Positions 27,373 to 36,562 of a DNA stretch of 64,000 bases are shown one piece after another. The notes below the pieces were generated by a model. It did no database searches. It had not been told where the DNA came from and was given only the letters and a program-made list of their open reading frames with translations. Source of the stretch: JAGTVB01 sp049282355 (GTDB lineage: Bacteria; Pseudomonadota; Gammaproteobacteria; HK1). The stretch is from the NCBI GenBank assembly GCA_049282355.1, contig JBAPTW010000033.1, forward strand, positions 72,158 through 136,157. The letters are read 5' to 3'. The position numbers and the translations under genes are program-made. The first letter of the stretch is position 1. The number at the start of each line of letters is the position of its first letter.

Positions 27373-27398
27373 AAAAAAAGGGCGTCGATAAACGCCCT
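27373..27398 (-). terminator. Strong terminator/attenuator directly before lepA
   Basis: On the minus strand AGGGCGT-TTATCG-ACGCCCT (27398-27379) has a 7-bp perfect stem followed by seven Ts in total. It ends 12 bp before the lepA ATG, so it stops transcription coming from the rse operon and the degP stump, or acts as an attenuator of the lepA-acpS operon if a promoter lies upstream of it. Confidence 0.75.
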
Positions 27399-27560
27399 CT
27401 AAACAGTGCCAATCGGCCGCTCACACTTGTTCTATGGTCACCGCCACGGGGTACGGCGCCATCGTCTGTAACCACTTTACATGCGCTATGTGGTACATAG
27501 TGTGATTGTTAACCGGCGTTTAGTCCAGTTCCTTTCAGAAATAGGGTAAGTATCTGCTGT

Positions 27561-27764
27561 CTACTGTGTCCCGTTGTTTAGTCCAGAGCTAGATACCGCC
27601 CGTCTCTGTGACTTACTAATGTTGACGACCGAAGCGCTTTGCTGCTCCACGAGCTGCGTGAATTCGGGCAAATTTCGCGCCGCGGCTGAGGGTGACGCAA
27701 GCAGCGCAAGTACCACCACGTCCATCAGCAAGATTGCTTGTGGCATCACCGGTACGCGTGGCAT
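27561..27764 (-). pseudogene. degP: degP/mucD stump (signal peptide and first mature residues)
   Basis: 67 codons from ATG 27764: a signal peptide (MPQAILLMDVVVLALLASPSAAA) and then RNLPEFTQLVEQQSASVVNI, which is the mature N-terminus of DegP/MucD periplasmic proteases. The frame loses resemblance after SKSQR and stops at 27561. The protease and PDZ domains are missing. Place between rseB and lepA matches mucD of Pseudomonas. Between the stump and lepA (27361-27560) I see only the terminator. Confidence 0.78.
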
Positions 27765-27794
27765 GAATGCTTTCCTCTTCCAACGGGCAAATGG

Positions 27795-27848
27795 CGAGCC
27801 ACCGCCCAACGCCGCTATGAGAAGCGCAGTCGTTTTTCCAACAGCTTC
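27795..27848. repeat. MITE-like element, end fragment at the rseB stop codon
   Basis: cgccgctatgagaagcgcag followed by tcgtttttccaacagcttc matches the right end of the 51370-51514 and 63009-63230 elements. Its terminal C at 27848 pairs with the G of the rseB stop TAG, so the element abuts, and shares one base with, that stop codon. Only about one third of an element remains. Confidence 0.7.
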
Positions 27849-28882
27849 TAAGGCGGGCTGCGTTGGATCGACTTGCTGACTTTCTCAACTGTCGTGGGCG
27901 GAACTTCGCCGAATGCCGTTATTTGAAAGCCATCAAGAAACCGACCGTAGGCATGCACAGCTCCCATCTTCGATAAGCCTTGCTGCCCCTGCGCTGCTGA
28001 TTCAAGCGGCTCTATGAGCACCAAAAACGAAGATAACCCGTCAGTGTAGACGAGGCGCCGTACCGATACATGACGTTTCGGCACAGAGTCGCTCGCCTCA
28101 TCGCTCAGGACAAAGCCCGGTGGTAGCCACGTCACTTGCCAATTATCACTGGCAGAAGGCGTCACCGCTGGCGGCTGTGATGGCTTCTGTGCCGTCCCGT
28201 GCCTGTACCACTTGAAACCGCTACCGTTCAAGCCGGGTTGTAGCAATTGGTCAGGGATCTCTTGACGCACCTCGACGCTGGTGTAGACAAACTGCTCGAG
28301 TGGCATGCCCTCCTCGCCAATGAGCTCCGACTTCAGTAAGAGGCCTGTTTCATGGTCGACCCATAAACGAAACCCGTATCGGTATTGGTCCAACGGTGCA
28401 ACAGCCACTATCTCCGTTGGCCGACCGGCCACTCGGTCGCTTCCAGCGATAGAGAAGCTGTAATGCTGGCTGCGTTGCTCGGGTTTCTTGAATAGTGGTG
28501 AAGACAGGAATGGGCGCTGCCGACTTTTCCCAATCACCACAGAACGATCACTGGGAAGGATGCACGTCACTTGTGCCCCGTCGCGCAATACCTCCCAAGG
28601 GGCTCCGCTGAGAGAAATGAGACGTTCGCGCTGGCTGCCGTCTGGGTCCGCCCGGTGAATGATGCGCATCGACTCGAGCTGAGGGCCGGTGCGGTAGACA
28701 AAGGTGCCATCATAATTTAATGAACGGGCCGCGTGCACCATCTTGTCTAACCACTGCTCCGCCTCGGACGACGTAGTGGCGTGACAGGGAACCGTCAGCC
28801 CGAGTTCAATCAGAGACAGCAGGACGATGAGATAATAGCGGAAACAGTCGGTGCGCAGCGGCCTATTAGGGGTTATTCGCAT
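27848..28882 (-). CDS. rseB: Sigma-E regulatory protein RseB/MucB
   Basis: 344 aa from ATG 28882 (MRITPNRPLR), overlapping rseA by 17 bp. Signal peptide to about residue 35 (CHATTSS), then the MucB/RseB lipoprotein-like fold that shields the anti-sigma factor RseA in the periplasm. Motifs such as LNYDGTFVYRTG, and SMRIIHRADPDG are typical. The last codons run into an inverted-repeat element that provides the stop, so the natural C-terminus may be slightly changed. rseC/mucC is absent downstream. Confidence 0.9.
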   Translation of the reverse strand: MRITPNRPLRTDCFRYYLIVLLSLIELGLTVPCHATTSSEAEQWLDKMVHAARSLNYDGTFVYRTGPQLESMRIIHRADPDGSQRERLISLSGAPWEVLRDGAQVTCILPSDRSVVIGKSRQRPFLSSPLFKKPEQRSQHYSFSIAGSDRVAGRPTEIVAVAPLDQYRYGFRLWVDHETGLLLKSELIGEEGMPLEQFVYTSVEVRQEIPDQLLQPGLNGSGFKWYRHGTAQKPSQPPAVTPSASDNWQVTWLPPGFVLSDEASDSVPKRHVSVRRLVYTDGLSSFLVLIEPLESAAQGQQGLSKMGAVHAYGRFLDGFQITAFGEVPPTTVEKVSKSIQRSPP

Positions 28883-29513
28883 CGTGGCGGCTGACGATCC
28901 GCGCGTACGGCAACAGGCCGCGCATGCCATTGTCTAAGTACTCGCTGTAATTCACCAAGTAACTGGCCAGCCGCGCCTTGGCAGCTCGTTCATGGTCGTC
29001 GTCCGTTGACGCTGCCGTTACCAACCTATTTTGCGCAGGAGCGGTTGCCTGCAATGCTGGCTCAGCATCGCTTTGGGACGAATGCTGAGCCACCCGCTGC
29101 ACACCTAACACAGCCACGATGGCAATGGATGCAGCTAGCGCCAATCCTAGGGCTGGTCTTATTGCAATTGGGCGTTGCCGACGAAACGGCAGCGGTTCTT
29201 GGCGAATCACCTCAGCGACCTGCTTCGCCACATAGCTGAACGAGAGTCCTTCAAATTGCCTTGCCTTCGAGCTTGCATCAACAGGCTCTTTGTCCTGTGC
29301 GCCCTGAACAATGTTTCTCTGTGCCAACAACGGGGGGCCAAGTGCCGTCTCACGGACATTGTTACGAAGGACATCGCTAATGAGGTTGTACCGCTCCCAG
29401 GCTTTGACGAGCTGTGGTTCGCAGAGCAGCTTGTCAACGATCCGCAGTCGCCGGTCCGCGCTGACTTCGCCGTCCATCAATGCTGAAATCTGCTCTTTCG
29501 CTTCTTCACTCAT
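28866..29513 (-). CDS. rseA: Anti-sigma-E factor RseA/MucA
   Basis: 215 aa. Cytosolic N-terminal sigma-binding part (EQISALMDGEVSADRRLRIV, AWERYNLISDVLRNN), one membrane segment at about residues 118-136 (PALGLALAASIAIVAVLGV), and a periplasmic tail bound by RseB. Regulated proteolysis (DegS/RseP type) would free RpoE. It starts 14 bp after rpoE. Confidence 0.92.
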   Translation of the reverse strand: MSEEAKEQISALMDGEVSADRRLRIVDKLLCEPQLVKAWERYNLISDVLRNNVRETALGPPLLAQRNIVQGAQDKEPVDASSKARQFEGLSFSYVAKQVAEVIRQEPLPFRRQRPIAIRPALGLALAASIAIVAVLGVQRVAQHSSQSDAEPALQATAPAQNRLVTAASTDDDHERAAKARLASYLVNYSEYLDNGMRGLLPYARIVSRHDANNP

Positions 29514-29527
29514 ACCACTAACATCAT

Positions 29528-30103
29528 TTAGTCCAGCAATGGTTCAAGCCTTTTGTTTATTGCCTCTCGCGCGCGAAAGATGCGCGAGCGCACGGTGCCA
29601 ATCGGGCATTCCATGGCTTGCGCTATCTCTTCGTAACTCAGCCCCTCCAACTCCCGCAGCGTAATCGCTGTTTTTAAGTCTTGCGGCAGCTGATCGATAG
29701 CCTCGATCACCGTCTTTTCTATTTCTTCTTTCAGCAAAAGACGCTCAGGCGTGCCATAATCCTTAAGCTCTGACTCCCCCGCTAACTGCTCTGCATCGGT
29801 GGAGTCAACATCTCCCTCAGGTGGGCGCCGCCCTTGCGAAACAAGGTGGTTTTTGGCGGTGTTAATGGCGATGCGATACAGCCAGGTATAAAAAGCGCTG
29901 TCGCCTCGGAATTTGGGTAATGCCCGATACGCCTTGAGAAAAGTGTCTTGCGTAACATCGAGCACCTCCGAAGAGTCACGAAGATAACGCGATACAAGCT
30001 TTACGAGCTTGTGCTGATACTTCAGCACAAGCAGGTCGAACGCTTCCTTCTCTCCTCGCTGCACCCGCTCAACGAGCGCTCGATCAACGCCGTCTTCGCC
30101 CAT
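29528..30103 (-). CDS. rpoE: RNA polymerase sigma-E factor (RpoE/AlgU)
   Basis: 191 aa ECF sigma factor for envelope stress. Start ATG 30103 (MGEDGVDRALVERV) has GAGGA 9 nt upstream. Region 2 (DVTQDTFLKAYRALPKFRGDSAFYTWLYRIA) and region 4 (LPQDLKTAITLRELEGLSYEEIAQAMECPIGTVRSRIFRAR) closely resemble RpoE/AlgU. First gene of rpoE-rseA-rseB, divergent from nadB. Confidence 0.95.
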   Translation of the reverse strand: MGEDGVDRALVERVQRGEKEAFDLLVLKYQHKLVKLVSRYLRDSSEVLDVTQDTFLKAYRALPKFRGDSAFYTWLYRIAINTAKNHLVSQGRRPPEGDVDSTDAEQLAGESELKDYGTPERLLLKEEIEKTVIEAIDQLPQDLKTAITLRELEGLSYEEIAQAMECPIGTVRSRIFRAREAINKRLEPLLD

Positions 30104-30146
30104 TCGGGCTGTCCTCTCTTCCGGCTCCGCGCTCCTTGCTACTGTC

Positions 30147-30173
30147 GTAGACCAAGGCATCTGGATATAGTTC
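30147..30173 (-). promoter_or_regulatory. Candidate sigma-E promoter upstream of rpoE
   Basis: On the minus strand GAACTA (30173-30168), 16 bp, TCTAC (30151-30147) resembles the RpoE/AlgU consensus GAACTT-N16/17-TCTGA. It would start transcripts about 37 nt before rpoE, giving autoregulation as in related bacteria. Confidence 0.45.
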
Positions 30174-30434
30174 GCATTGGGGGTTATCCCACATCGGGTC
30201 CCCTCAGCCCGTGGACAGCTTTCCGCCTTTGCGCACCGCGCTCGCCCAAGCGTCCGGAGGCTTCCAAGAAACTGAGCTTGCCCGGAAGAAGCTTAAGTAA
30301 TGCCAAGCGTTAAGCTGACTTAGGAACGACAAAGCGCCCTATTTTAAAAATATAATTATATTCTAATATACAGATTCTACTTCATCCGCCATCATTATGA
30401 CCTGCAAGCCTAAGATGCTCCATTCTTCAGTCCA

Positions 30435-32054
30435 ATGAAAGCACAACCGACTTTTGACGTTGTTATCATTGGCACCGGCGCTGCCGGTCTGAGCCTCGCT
30501 CTGCGACTCCCGCGACAATACCACGTGGCCTTGATCTCCAAGGGACCGCTTACGGAAAGCAATACTCTCTATGCCCAAGGAGGCGTTTCCGTCGTTTTGC
30601 ACAAGGATGATTCCCTGGCTTCACACATCGAAGACACGCTTAATACGGGTGCAGGGCTTTGTGACCCTGACATCGTTCGCTTTACCGTCGAGCGCGCTGA
30701 GAACTGTATCCGGCAATTGATCGCCCAAGGCGTCGACTTCACTCGGGCAGAAGCAGCCCATGGAAGTCTGACTTATCATCTCACACGCGAAGGTGGCCAT
30801 AGCCATCGGCGAGTAATACATGCCGCCGATTCAACGGGTATCGCCATCGAGAATACGCTGGCGCAGCGTGTACGCGAGCTTGCCAATGTTTCATTATATG
30901 AATTCCACTTAGCTCTCGATCTGATCTCTGCCAGCAAGCTCGGGCTTTGCGAAAATCGTTGTGTCGGCGCCTACGTGTTTGACCGCAATACGCAACAGGT
31001 CCAGGTTTTTCGCGCGCGTGCCGTGGTGCTGGCTACCGGCGGCGCCGGTAAAGTATACCTTTACACCAGCAATCCCGATGTGGCTACCGGTGATGGCATT
31101 GCAATGGCCTGGCGGGCGGGCTGCCGGGTTGCAAACATGGAATTCATTCAGTTTCATCCGACCTGTCTTTATCACCCCCAGGCAGGCTCATTTCTCATCA
31201 CCGAGGCCATTCGTGGGGAAGGCGGTAAGCTTATCTTGCCGGACGGTTGTCGGTTTATGCAACGCTTTGATGCGCGCGGCGAGCTTGCTTCCAGAGACGT
31301 CGTGGCGCGTGCTATCGACTATGAGATGAAACGGCTTGGCGCAGACTGTGTCTACCTCGATATTTCCCACCGTTCGGCGGACTTCATCCAATCCCATTTC
31401 CCCGGCGTATACGCCCGCTGCTTGGAGTTTGGCATCGACATCACCCGAGAAGCCATTCCCGTAGTCCCCGCCGCCCATTATTTGTGTGGTGGTGTCATGA
31501 CTGACCGGTGCGGTCAGACGGATCTGAAAGGACTCTATGCCATTGGTGAAGTGGCCTTTACTGGACTGCATGGCGCGAACCGCATGGCCAGCAATTCTCT
31601 GCTGGAGTGTCTGGTGTTTGCTGAGTCCGCCGGTGAGCACCTCCAGGCAACGCTAACAGACGTTCCCATGCCGTCCCTGCTACCAGAATGGGATGAAACT
31701 CAGGTCACGGATGCCGATGAGGAAATTGTGGTGTCCCACAACTGGGATGAGCTGCGGCGTTTCATGTGGGACTATGTGGGTATTGTGCGTTCCAAGAAAC
31801 GTCTTGAACATGCCAAACGCCGCATTGACCTGCTGTTACAAGAAATCCATGAGTTCTATGGCCACTTTCGGGTAACTAACGACCTCATCGAGCTCCGAAA
31901 TCTGGCGGTTGTAGCCAATCTCATCATTCGCTCCGCACACTCAAGGAAAGAAAGCAGAGGTCTGCACTTTATCCTTGACTATCCACAGCCAGACACCCGC
32001 TTGCCACCGAAAAACACCGTGCTGGTGCCTTCAGCGGAACCCGGGTCGCCTTAG
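30435..32054 (+). CDS. nadB: L-aspartate oxidase
   Basis: 539 aa flavoprotein. First step of NAD synthesis (aspartate to iminoaspartate). The FAD motif VIIGTGAAGLSLAL is at the N-terminus; LYAQGGVSVV, HRRVIHAADSTG, EFIQFHPTCLY and PAAHYLCGG are all characteristic. The gene is divergent from rpoE as in Pseudomonas. The upstream AT-rich block (30346-30366) probably contains its -10. nadC lies far away at 55751. Confidence 0.97.
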   Translation: MKAQPTFDVVIIGTGAAGLSLALRLPRQYHVALISKGPLTESNTLYAQGGVSVVLHKDDSLASHIEDTLNTGAGLCDPDIVRFTVERAENCIRQLIAQGVDFTRAEAAHGSLTYHLTREGGHSHRRVIHAADSTGIAIENTLAQRVRELANVSLYEFHLALDLISASKLGLCENRCVGAYVFDRNTQQVQVFRARAVVLATGGAGKVYLYTSNPDVATGDGIAMAWRAGCRVANMEFIQFHPTCLYHPQAGSFLITEAIRGEGGKLILPDGCRFMQRFDARGELASRDVVARAIDYEMKRLGADCVYLDISHRSADFIQSHFPGVYARCLEFGIDITREAIPVVPAAHYLCGGVMTDRCGQTDLKGLYAIGEVAFTGLHGANRMASNSLLECLVFAESAGEHLQATLTDVPMPSLLPEWDETQVTDADEEIVVSHNWDELRRFMWDYVGIVRSKKRLEHAKRRIDLLLQEIHEFYGHFRVTNDLIELRNLAVVANLIIRSAHSRKESRGLHFILDYPQPDTRLPPKNTVLVPSAEPGSP

Positions 32055-32118
32055 ACGCCGATTGCAAAGCATTGCGCAAGGCCGCCATCGCAAGCCTGCG
32101 CGTTTCTGAAATAGCCTT
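32055..32118. repeat. Possible degraded MITE-like fragment between nadB and epmA
   Basis: The gap sequence gccgccatcgcaagcctgcg followed by cgtttctgaaatagcctttt resembles the element end at 63191-63230 (gccgctatgacaagcgcag...). It lies between two convergent stop codons. The match is weak and may be chance. Confidence 0.3.
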
Positions 32119-33090
32119 TTAAGCCCGCGAGATCGGAAAGGATAGCACCGCCTCGAGCTGCACTTCGCCCGCTGAGAGCATCACCAGGCGATCGAGGCCA
32201 AGGGCAATTCCACTGCACGCCGGCAGGCCATGCTCAAGAGCGCGCAGCAACCGCACATCCAGGGAAACGGGGGGAAGCCCCAGCCGCCGCCGCACGGCGA
32301 GGTCGTCAAGGAAGCGCTGCGTTTGCTCCTTACTGTCGGTGAGCTCACAATATCCATTGGCAAGCTCGACGCCGGCTACAAACAGCTCAAACCGGTCTGC
32401 CACCGGCGGGCTCCCCTTGATAATTCGGGCAAGTTGCGCTTGGCTCGCTGGAAATTCGTATACCCATGTCGCTCGCTGGTGCAGGGCCGGCTGAATACGG
32501 CGGCTAAGGATAAGGTCCAGACACGCATCCCGCTCTAGGGACGTTACCGTTTGCGGCGCAACCCCGAACACACGGGCTACGTATTCCCGTAAGCTTGGTG
32601 TCGATACTGCAAACGCATCGATGTTGGCATACTTGCGAAATGCTTCCCCATAGGTGAGGCGCCGTACAGGCCCAATTCTTAGGATTCGCTGCAAGAGGGC
32701 CTCGGTTTCATTCATGAGTGCAGGCGCGGAAAACCCCGGCCGGTACCATTCGAGTAACGTGAACTCCGGGTTGTGCAGCGCTCCTTGCTCGCTCTCTCGA
32801 AAGGCTTTGCAGATTTGAAAGATCGGTCCACTGCCGGCAGCCAGTAAACGCTTCATGGCCGACTCAGGAGAAGTCTGCAGGTAGAGGTATTGCCCCGGCA
32901 CCGAGCGACACTCAGTCTTGAAACTCTGAATATGGGGTGCTGTCGCGGTTGCGGCACTCAATAGCGGGGTTTCCACTTCGAGAACGCCACGATCGGCAAA
33001 AAAGCTGCGAATGGCCGCCATGATCCGTGCTTGGCGGCGCAGTGTTGAACGGCTCGCCGTAGGACGCCAATCTTCCCCTGAAGATGTCAC
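32119..33090 (-). CDS. epmA: Elongation factor P beta-lysyltransferase EpmA (GenX/PoxA)
   Basis: 323 aa class II lysyl-tRNA synthetase-like enzyme without a tRNA-binding domain; puts beta-lysine on EF-P. Motif 2 (FQICKAFRESEQGALHNPEFTLLEWY) and motif 3 (GIALGLDRLVML) are intact. It is downstream of efp on the same strand, with epmB nearby, so all three parts of the modification system are here. Confidence 0.94.
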   Translation of the reverse strand: MTSSGEDWRPTASRSTLRRQARIMAAIRSFFADRGVLEVETPLLSAATATAPHIQSFKTECRSVPGQYLYLQTSPESAMKRLLAAGSGPIFQICKAFRESEQGALHNPEFTLLEWYRPGFSAPALMNETEALLQRILRIGPVRRLTYGEAFRKYANIDAFAVSTPSLREYVARVFGVAPQTVTSLERDACLDLILSRRIQPALHQRATWVYEFPASQAQLARIIKGSPPVADRFELFVAGVELANGYCELTDSKEQTQRFLDDLAVRRRLGLPPVSLDVRLLRALEHGLPACSGIALGLDRLVMLSAGEVQLEAVLSFPISRA

Positions 33091-33210
33091 GCTCGCGTCG
33101 CGGAATCAGATGCGCCCGAAAAAGACAACCTCGAGTCAGATCGGGCGCTGAGCTGCTTGCGACCCACGGGTTAACTGAAGTACGTTTGCGACCCAACGCC
33201 GCTGTCCGCG

Positions 33211-33780
33211 CTACTCTTTGGCACGCGCGACGTACTCCCCGGTGCGGGTATCAACCTTGATGAGCTCCCCTTCATCGACAAACAGGGGAACCTTGACCAC
33301 CGCACCCGTTTCCAGAGTTGCCGGCTTGGTGGCGCCACTTGCCGTGTCCCCCCGTACGCCGGGTTCAGTTTCGTTAACCATCAAAACGACAAAGTTGGGA
33401 GGTGCAACGCTCAATAGCTGGCCGTTCCAAAAAGTAACGGTACACAGATCCTGTTCCTTCAGCCACTTCGCAGCATCGCCCACCACCTTGCTGTCGGCAG
33501 TAAACTGTTCGTAGGATCCAGCATCCATAAAATGCCAGCTGTCTCCATCACAATAGAGATACTGCAAATCGGTTTCGTGCACATCGGCGCCTTCCACCGA
33601 ATCGCCCGACTTAAACGTTCGTTCGATGACACGACCCGTCTTGAGGTTGCGCAACTTGACGCGATTAAATGCTTGTCCTTTTCCCGGCTTGACGAACTCA
33701 TTTTCTAAGATCGAAAACGGGTCGCCATCGATGAGCACTTTTAAGCCGCTCTTGAACTCGTTGGTGCTGTAGCTGGCCAT
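33211..33780 (-). CDS. efp: Elongation factor P
   Basis: 189 aa. Relieves ribosome stalling at polyproline. N-terminal KOW-like domain with the modification loop EFVKPGKGQAFNRVKLRN, in which the Lys in PGKGQ is the site for beta-lysylation, then two OB domains. Divergent from epmB and upstream of epmA. Confidence 0.97.
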   Translation of the reverse strand: MASYSTNEFKSGLKVLIDGDPFSILENEFVKPGKGQAFNRVKLRNLKTGRVIERTFKSGDSVEGADVHETDLQYLYCDGDSWHFMDAGSYEQFTADSKVVGDAAKWLKEQDLCTVTFWNGQLLSVAPPNFVVLMVNETEPGVRGDTASGATKPATLETGAVVKVPLFVDEGELIKVDTRTGEYVARAKE

Positions 33781-33920
33781 CGCTTCTCCACACTTCCCAG
33801 CATCAGTTAATTTAGGTTACGGGCGCTCCCGATCGGCACCTGAGCGCAGCGGACGAGACGCTGAAGTTAAGCTATTATGCCCTATCTGTCACCTCAACCG
33901 CCCTCTGTGAGCCTGCGCCT

Positions 33921-34910
33921 ATGATAGCCGCCCGCCGCCCATCTTGGCAGATCAAACTCGCTAAGGCCTATCGCAATCCCGCCGCATTACTGCGAGATCT
34001 CGAGTTACCGGTCGATGCTGGGCTGGTCGAGGACCACGCCCATTCCCGTTTTTCCCTGCGTGTACCGCGTAGTTTCGTGGCCCGGATGCGCAAGGGAGAT
34101 CCGCATGATCCGCTGCTGCGACAGGTGCTGCCGAGCCGCGCGGAAAGGATCAATAGTATCGACTATGGCGAGGATCCAGTAGGCGATCGCGATGCTCTGC
34201 GCCAGCCTGGTCTGTTGGAAAAATACCGTGGCAGAGTACTGCTGCTTACCACAAATGCCTGCGCCATTAATTGCCGCTATTGTTTCCGCAAACACCTGCG
34301 CTGCAACACGCGCGCGCCGCAAGACCACCACCTCGGACGGGCCATCGCCTACATCAAGTCGCACCCTACCATCCGCGAGATCATCTTGAGCGGTGGTGAC
34401 CCCTTGTGCCTGACCGACGCTAAGCTCGCGGGTCTGACAACTCGTCTCGAAGAAATAGCGCACATTAAGCGGTTACGCGTCCACACGCGCCTGCCCGTGG
34501 TGCTCCCCGAGCGTGTCAGCGATGGGTTGCTGAGATGGTTTTCTAGGCAACCTTGGCAGATGGTGCTGGTGCTGCATGTTAATCATGCCAACGAGATCGA
34601 TGCGCAAGTGGTCGCCGCGCTGGCACGGCTGCGGGCTGCCGGAGTCACTCTGCTGAACCAGTCAGTATTGCTAAAAGAAGTCAACGATTCGCTTTCAGCA
34701 CTGGCCGAGCTGAGCGAAGCACTGTTTGCAGCAGGAGTCCTTCCTTACTACCTGCATCTTCTCGATCGGGTGCAGGGAGCAAGCCATTTCGAGGTGCCTG
34801 TGCCCCAGGCCCGATTGCTCATGGATGGGCTGCGCCGTGAGCTACCGGGTTATCTCGTGCCACGGTTGGTGCAAGAAGCAGCCGGTTTACCTTACAAATT
34901 ACCCATTTGA
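33921..34910 (+). CDS. epmB: EF-P beta-lysylation protein EpmB (lysine 2,3-aminomutase-like)
   Basis: 329 aa radical SAM enzyme that converts lysine to beta-lysine. The iron-sulfur motif is CAINCRYC, followed by FRKHLR; ILSGGDPL and the PLP-binding region (LLNQSVLLKEVND) are typical. Short form without the C-terminal extension of catabolic aminomutases. Divergent from efp. Confidence 0.94.
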   Translation: MIAARRPSWQIKLAKAYRNPAALLRDLELPVDAGLVEDHAHSRFSLRVPRSFVARMRKGDPHDPLLRQVLPSRAERINSIDYGEDPVGDRDALRQPGLLEKYRGRVLLLTTNACAINCRYCFRKHLRCNTRAPQDHHLGRAIAYIKSHPTIREIILSGGDPLCLTDAKLAGLTTRLEEIAHIKRLRVHTRLPVVLPERVSDGLLRWFSRQPWQMVLVLHVNHANEIDAQVVAALARLRAAGVTLLNQSVLLKEVNDSLSALAELSEALFAAGVLPYYLHLLDRVQGASHFEVPVPQARLLMDGLRRELPGYLVPRLVQEAAGLPYKLPI

Positions 34911-34979
34911 GCCGGCACACGCTCAATTCGCCGCGTCCGTTCCCGCCGGTTTAGCAACTGTCGTTCTCAAAGCAGCTTC

Positions 34980-36266
34980 TCAGTCAAGGACATGCGACAC
35001 CAGACCGTCCGCAAGTTTTGGCTCAAACCACGTGGACTTCGGTGGCATCAGCAGCCCCGCATCGGCTACTGCGAACAACTCGCCAATGGTGGTGGGATAG
35101 AGAGAGAACCCCACAGCCATGTCCCCACAATCCACGCGCTGCTGTAATGCGTTGAGTCCCCGAATACCACCCATAAATTCGATGCGCCGGTCGCGTCGGG
35201 GATCCCTGATTCCCAATATCGGTTCGAGCAGTTGGCTGGCGAGCAGGGCCACATCCAAACACGCTACGGGATCGTCGCTCAGTTGCGCTTCTTCTTCCAT
35301 GAAGGACAAGCGGTACCATAGGCCCCCAAGGTACATGCCAAATTGCCTGCGTTGCTGCGGGCGCACAACACCGGATTGCGGCTCTACCTTGAAAGTCTTG
35401 CTCACTGCGGCAAGAAACTTTCCCTTAGAAAGCCCGTTGAGATCCGCCACCGTGCGGTTGTAGTCTAGGATGCGTAACTGCCGGTCAGGAAACATGACCG
35501 CCAAGAAATACGCGTGACTTCCCTCGCCTCCTCCCCCGGGCGCACGGTCTCCACGCCGGTTAACCACCGTTGAGGCGGCGGCTGACCGATGATGACCGTC
35601 GGCAATATAGAGTGCATTGAGGTCCTCGAACTGATTTGATAGCACAGCTATCTGTTGCTGATCCCGAACGACCCAGAGACTGTGCCGGACACCATCGTCG
35701 GCGCAAAAATCCAGCTCCGGCGCATCCCGTGCCGCCGATCCGACCAACTCATCGATTGCCGACGACGCTCGGTAAGTGAGTAATGCGGGTCCGGTTTGGG
35801 CGTTCAAGGTATCGATGTGGCGGGCTCGATCCGATTCCTTGGCGGGCACGGTAAGCTCATGGCGGCGAACCCGATTCTCGCGGTAAGCTCGCACCGCTAC
35901 GGTCGCCACGAGCCCCGTCTGACAATGCTCACCATCGATTAGCCGATACACATAGTAGTAAGGCGCCTCATCCCGTTTCAACACCCCAGCATTTTGCATG
36001 CGAACAAAATTTTCCGCGCCCCTCGCGTACACCGCTGGGTCGTAGGGATCGATTTGCTCCGGTAAATCGATCTCGGGCCGTGAAACATGCAGAAAGCTCC
36101 AAGGCTTGCCGACAACCTGCGCTCGCGCCTCGGTGACGGTGACGACATCATAGGGCGGGGCTGCTACCTCGGCCGCATGCTCCGGAAGAGGGCGAAGTGC
36201 GGCAAACGGACGAATGAGCGCGGGTTGTCGTGAGAGTGCGGGCTTTGGGCGGCTATTCACAATCAT
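34980..36266 (-). CDS. DUF1015 family protein
   Basis: 428 aa from ATG 36266; the frame is open to 36308, and the next GTG at 36260 has a better spaced GGGGGA. The family is widespread and recognised by PYDVVTVTEA near the N-terminus and the centre YIADGHHRSAAA. Its function is not established. A decayed repeat appears to abut its stop. The 254 bp between it and parC holds nothing I can recognise. Confidence 0.85.
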   Translation of the reverse strand: MIVNSRPKPALSRQPALIRPFAALRPLPEHAAEVAAPPYDVVTVTEARAQVVGKPWSFLHVSRPEIDLPEQIDPYDPAVYARGAENFVRMQNAGVLKRDEAPYYYVYRLIDGEHCQTGLVATVAVRAYRENRVRRHELTVPAKESDRARHIDTLNAQTGPALLTYRASSAIDELVGSAARDAPELDFCADDGVRHSLWVVRDQQQIAVLSNQFEDLNALYIADGHHRSAAASTVVNRRGDRAPGGGGEGSHAYFLAVMFPDRQLRILDYNRTVADLNGLSKGKFLAAVSKTFKVEPQSGVVRPQQRRQFGMYLGGLWYRLSFMEEEAQLSDDPVACLDVALLASQLLEPILGIRDPRRDRRIEFMGGIRGLNALQQRVDCGDMAVGFSLYPTTIGELFAVADAGLLMPPKSTWFEPKLADGLVSHVLD

Positions 36267-36562
36267 CCCCCACTGATCGCGACGAAAAACCGTTTCGTGC
36301 TCGCACAACCGTCATAGCGGCCTCATGGCGTCTACCTTTTCGTCTCTTCTCTACCCGGCCCTCAACCAGGTTAGCAATCACTCGAGTCCTATCGATCATC
36401 TAGCTGTTCCACTGTCCCGAGCTCGAAAGGGCGACACCATACCACCGTTTGCCATGTAACTCACCTGTCACTGAGAACATCGTGAGTAAGGATACGCTCC
36501 AACGCTAACGGGACGACATCCGCTGACGCCCCAAATAAGCGAGGGGGTAATACGCAGCGCTA

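Noticed and set aside
34913..34979. Repeat-like sequence between epmB and the DUF1015 stop
   Set aside because: The end nearest the stop (gaagctgctttgagaac, minus strand) fits, but the rest is too diverged to list as a feature.
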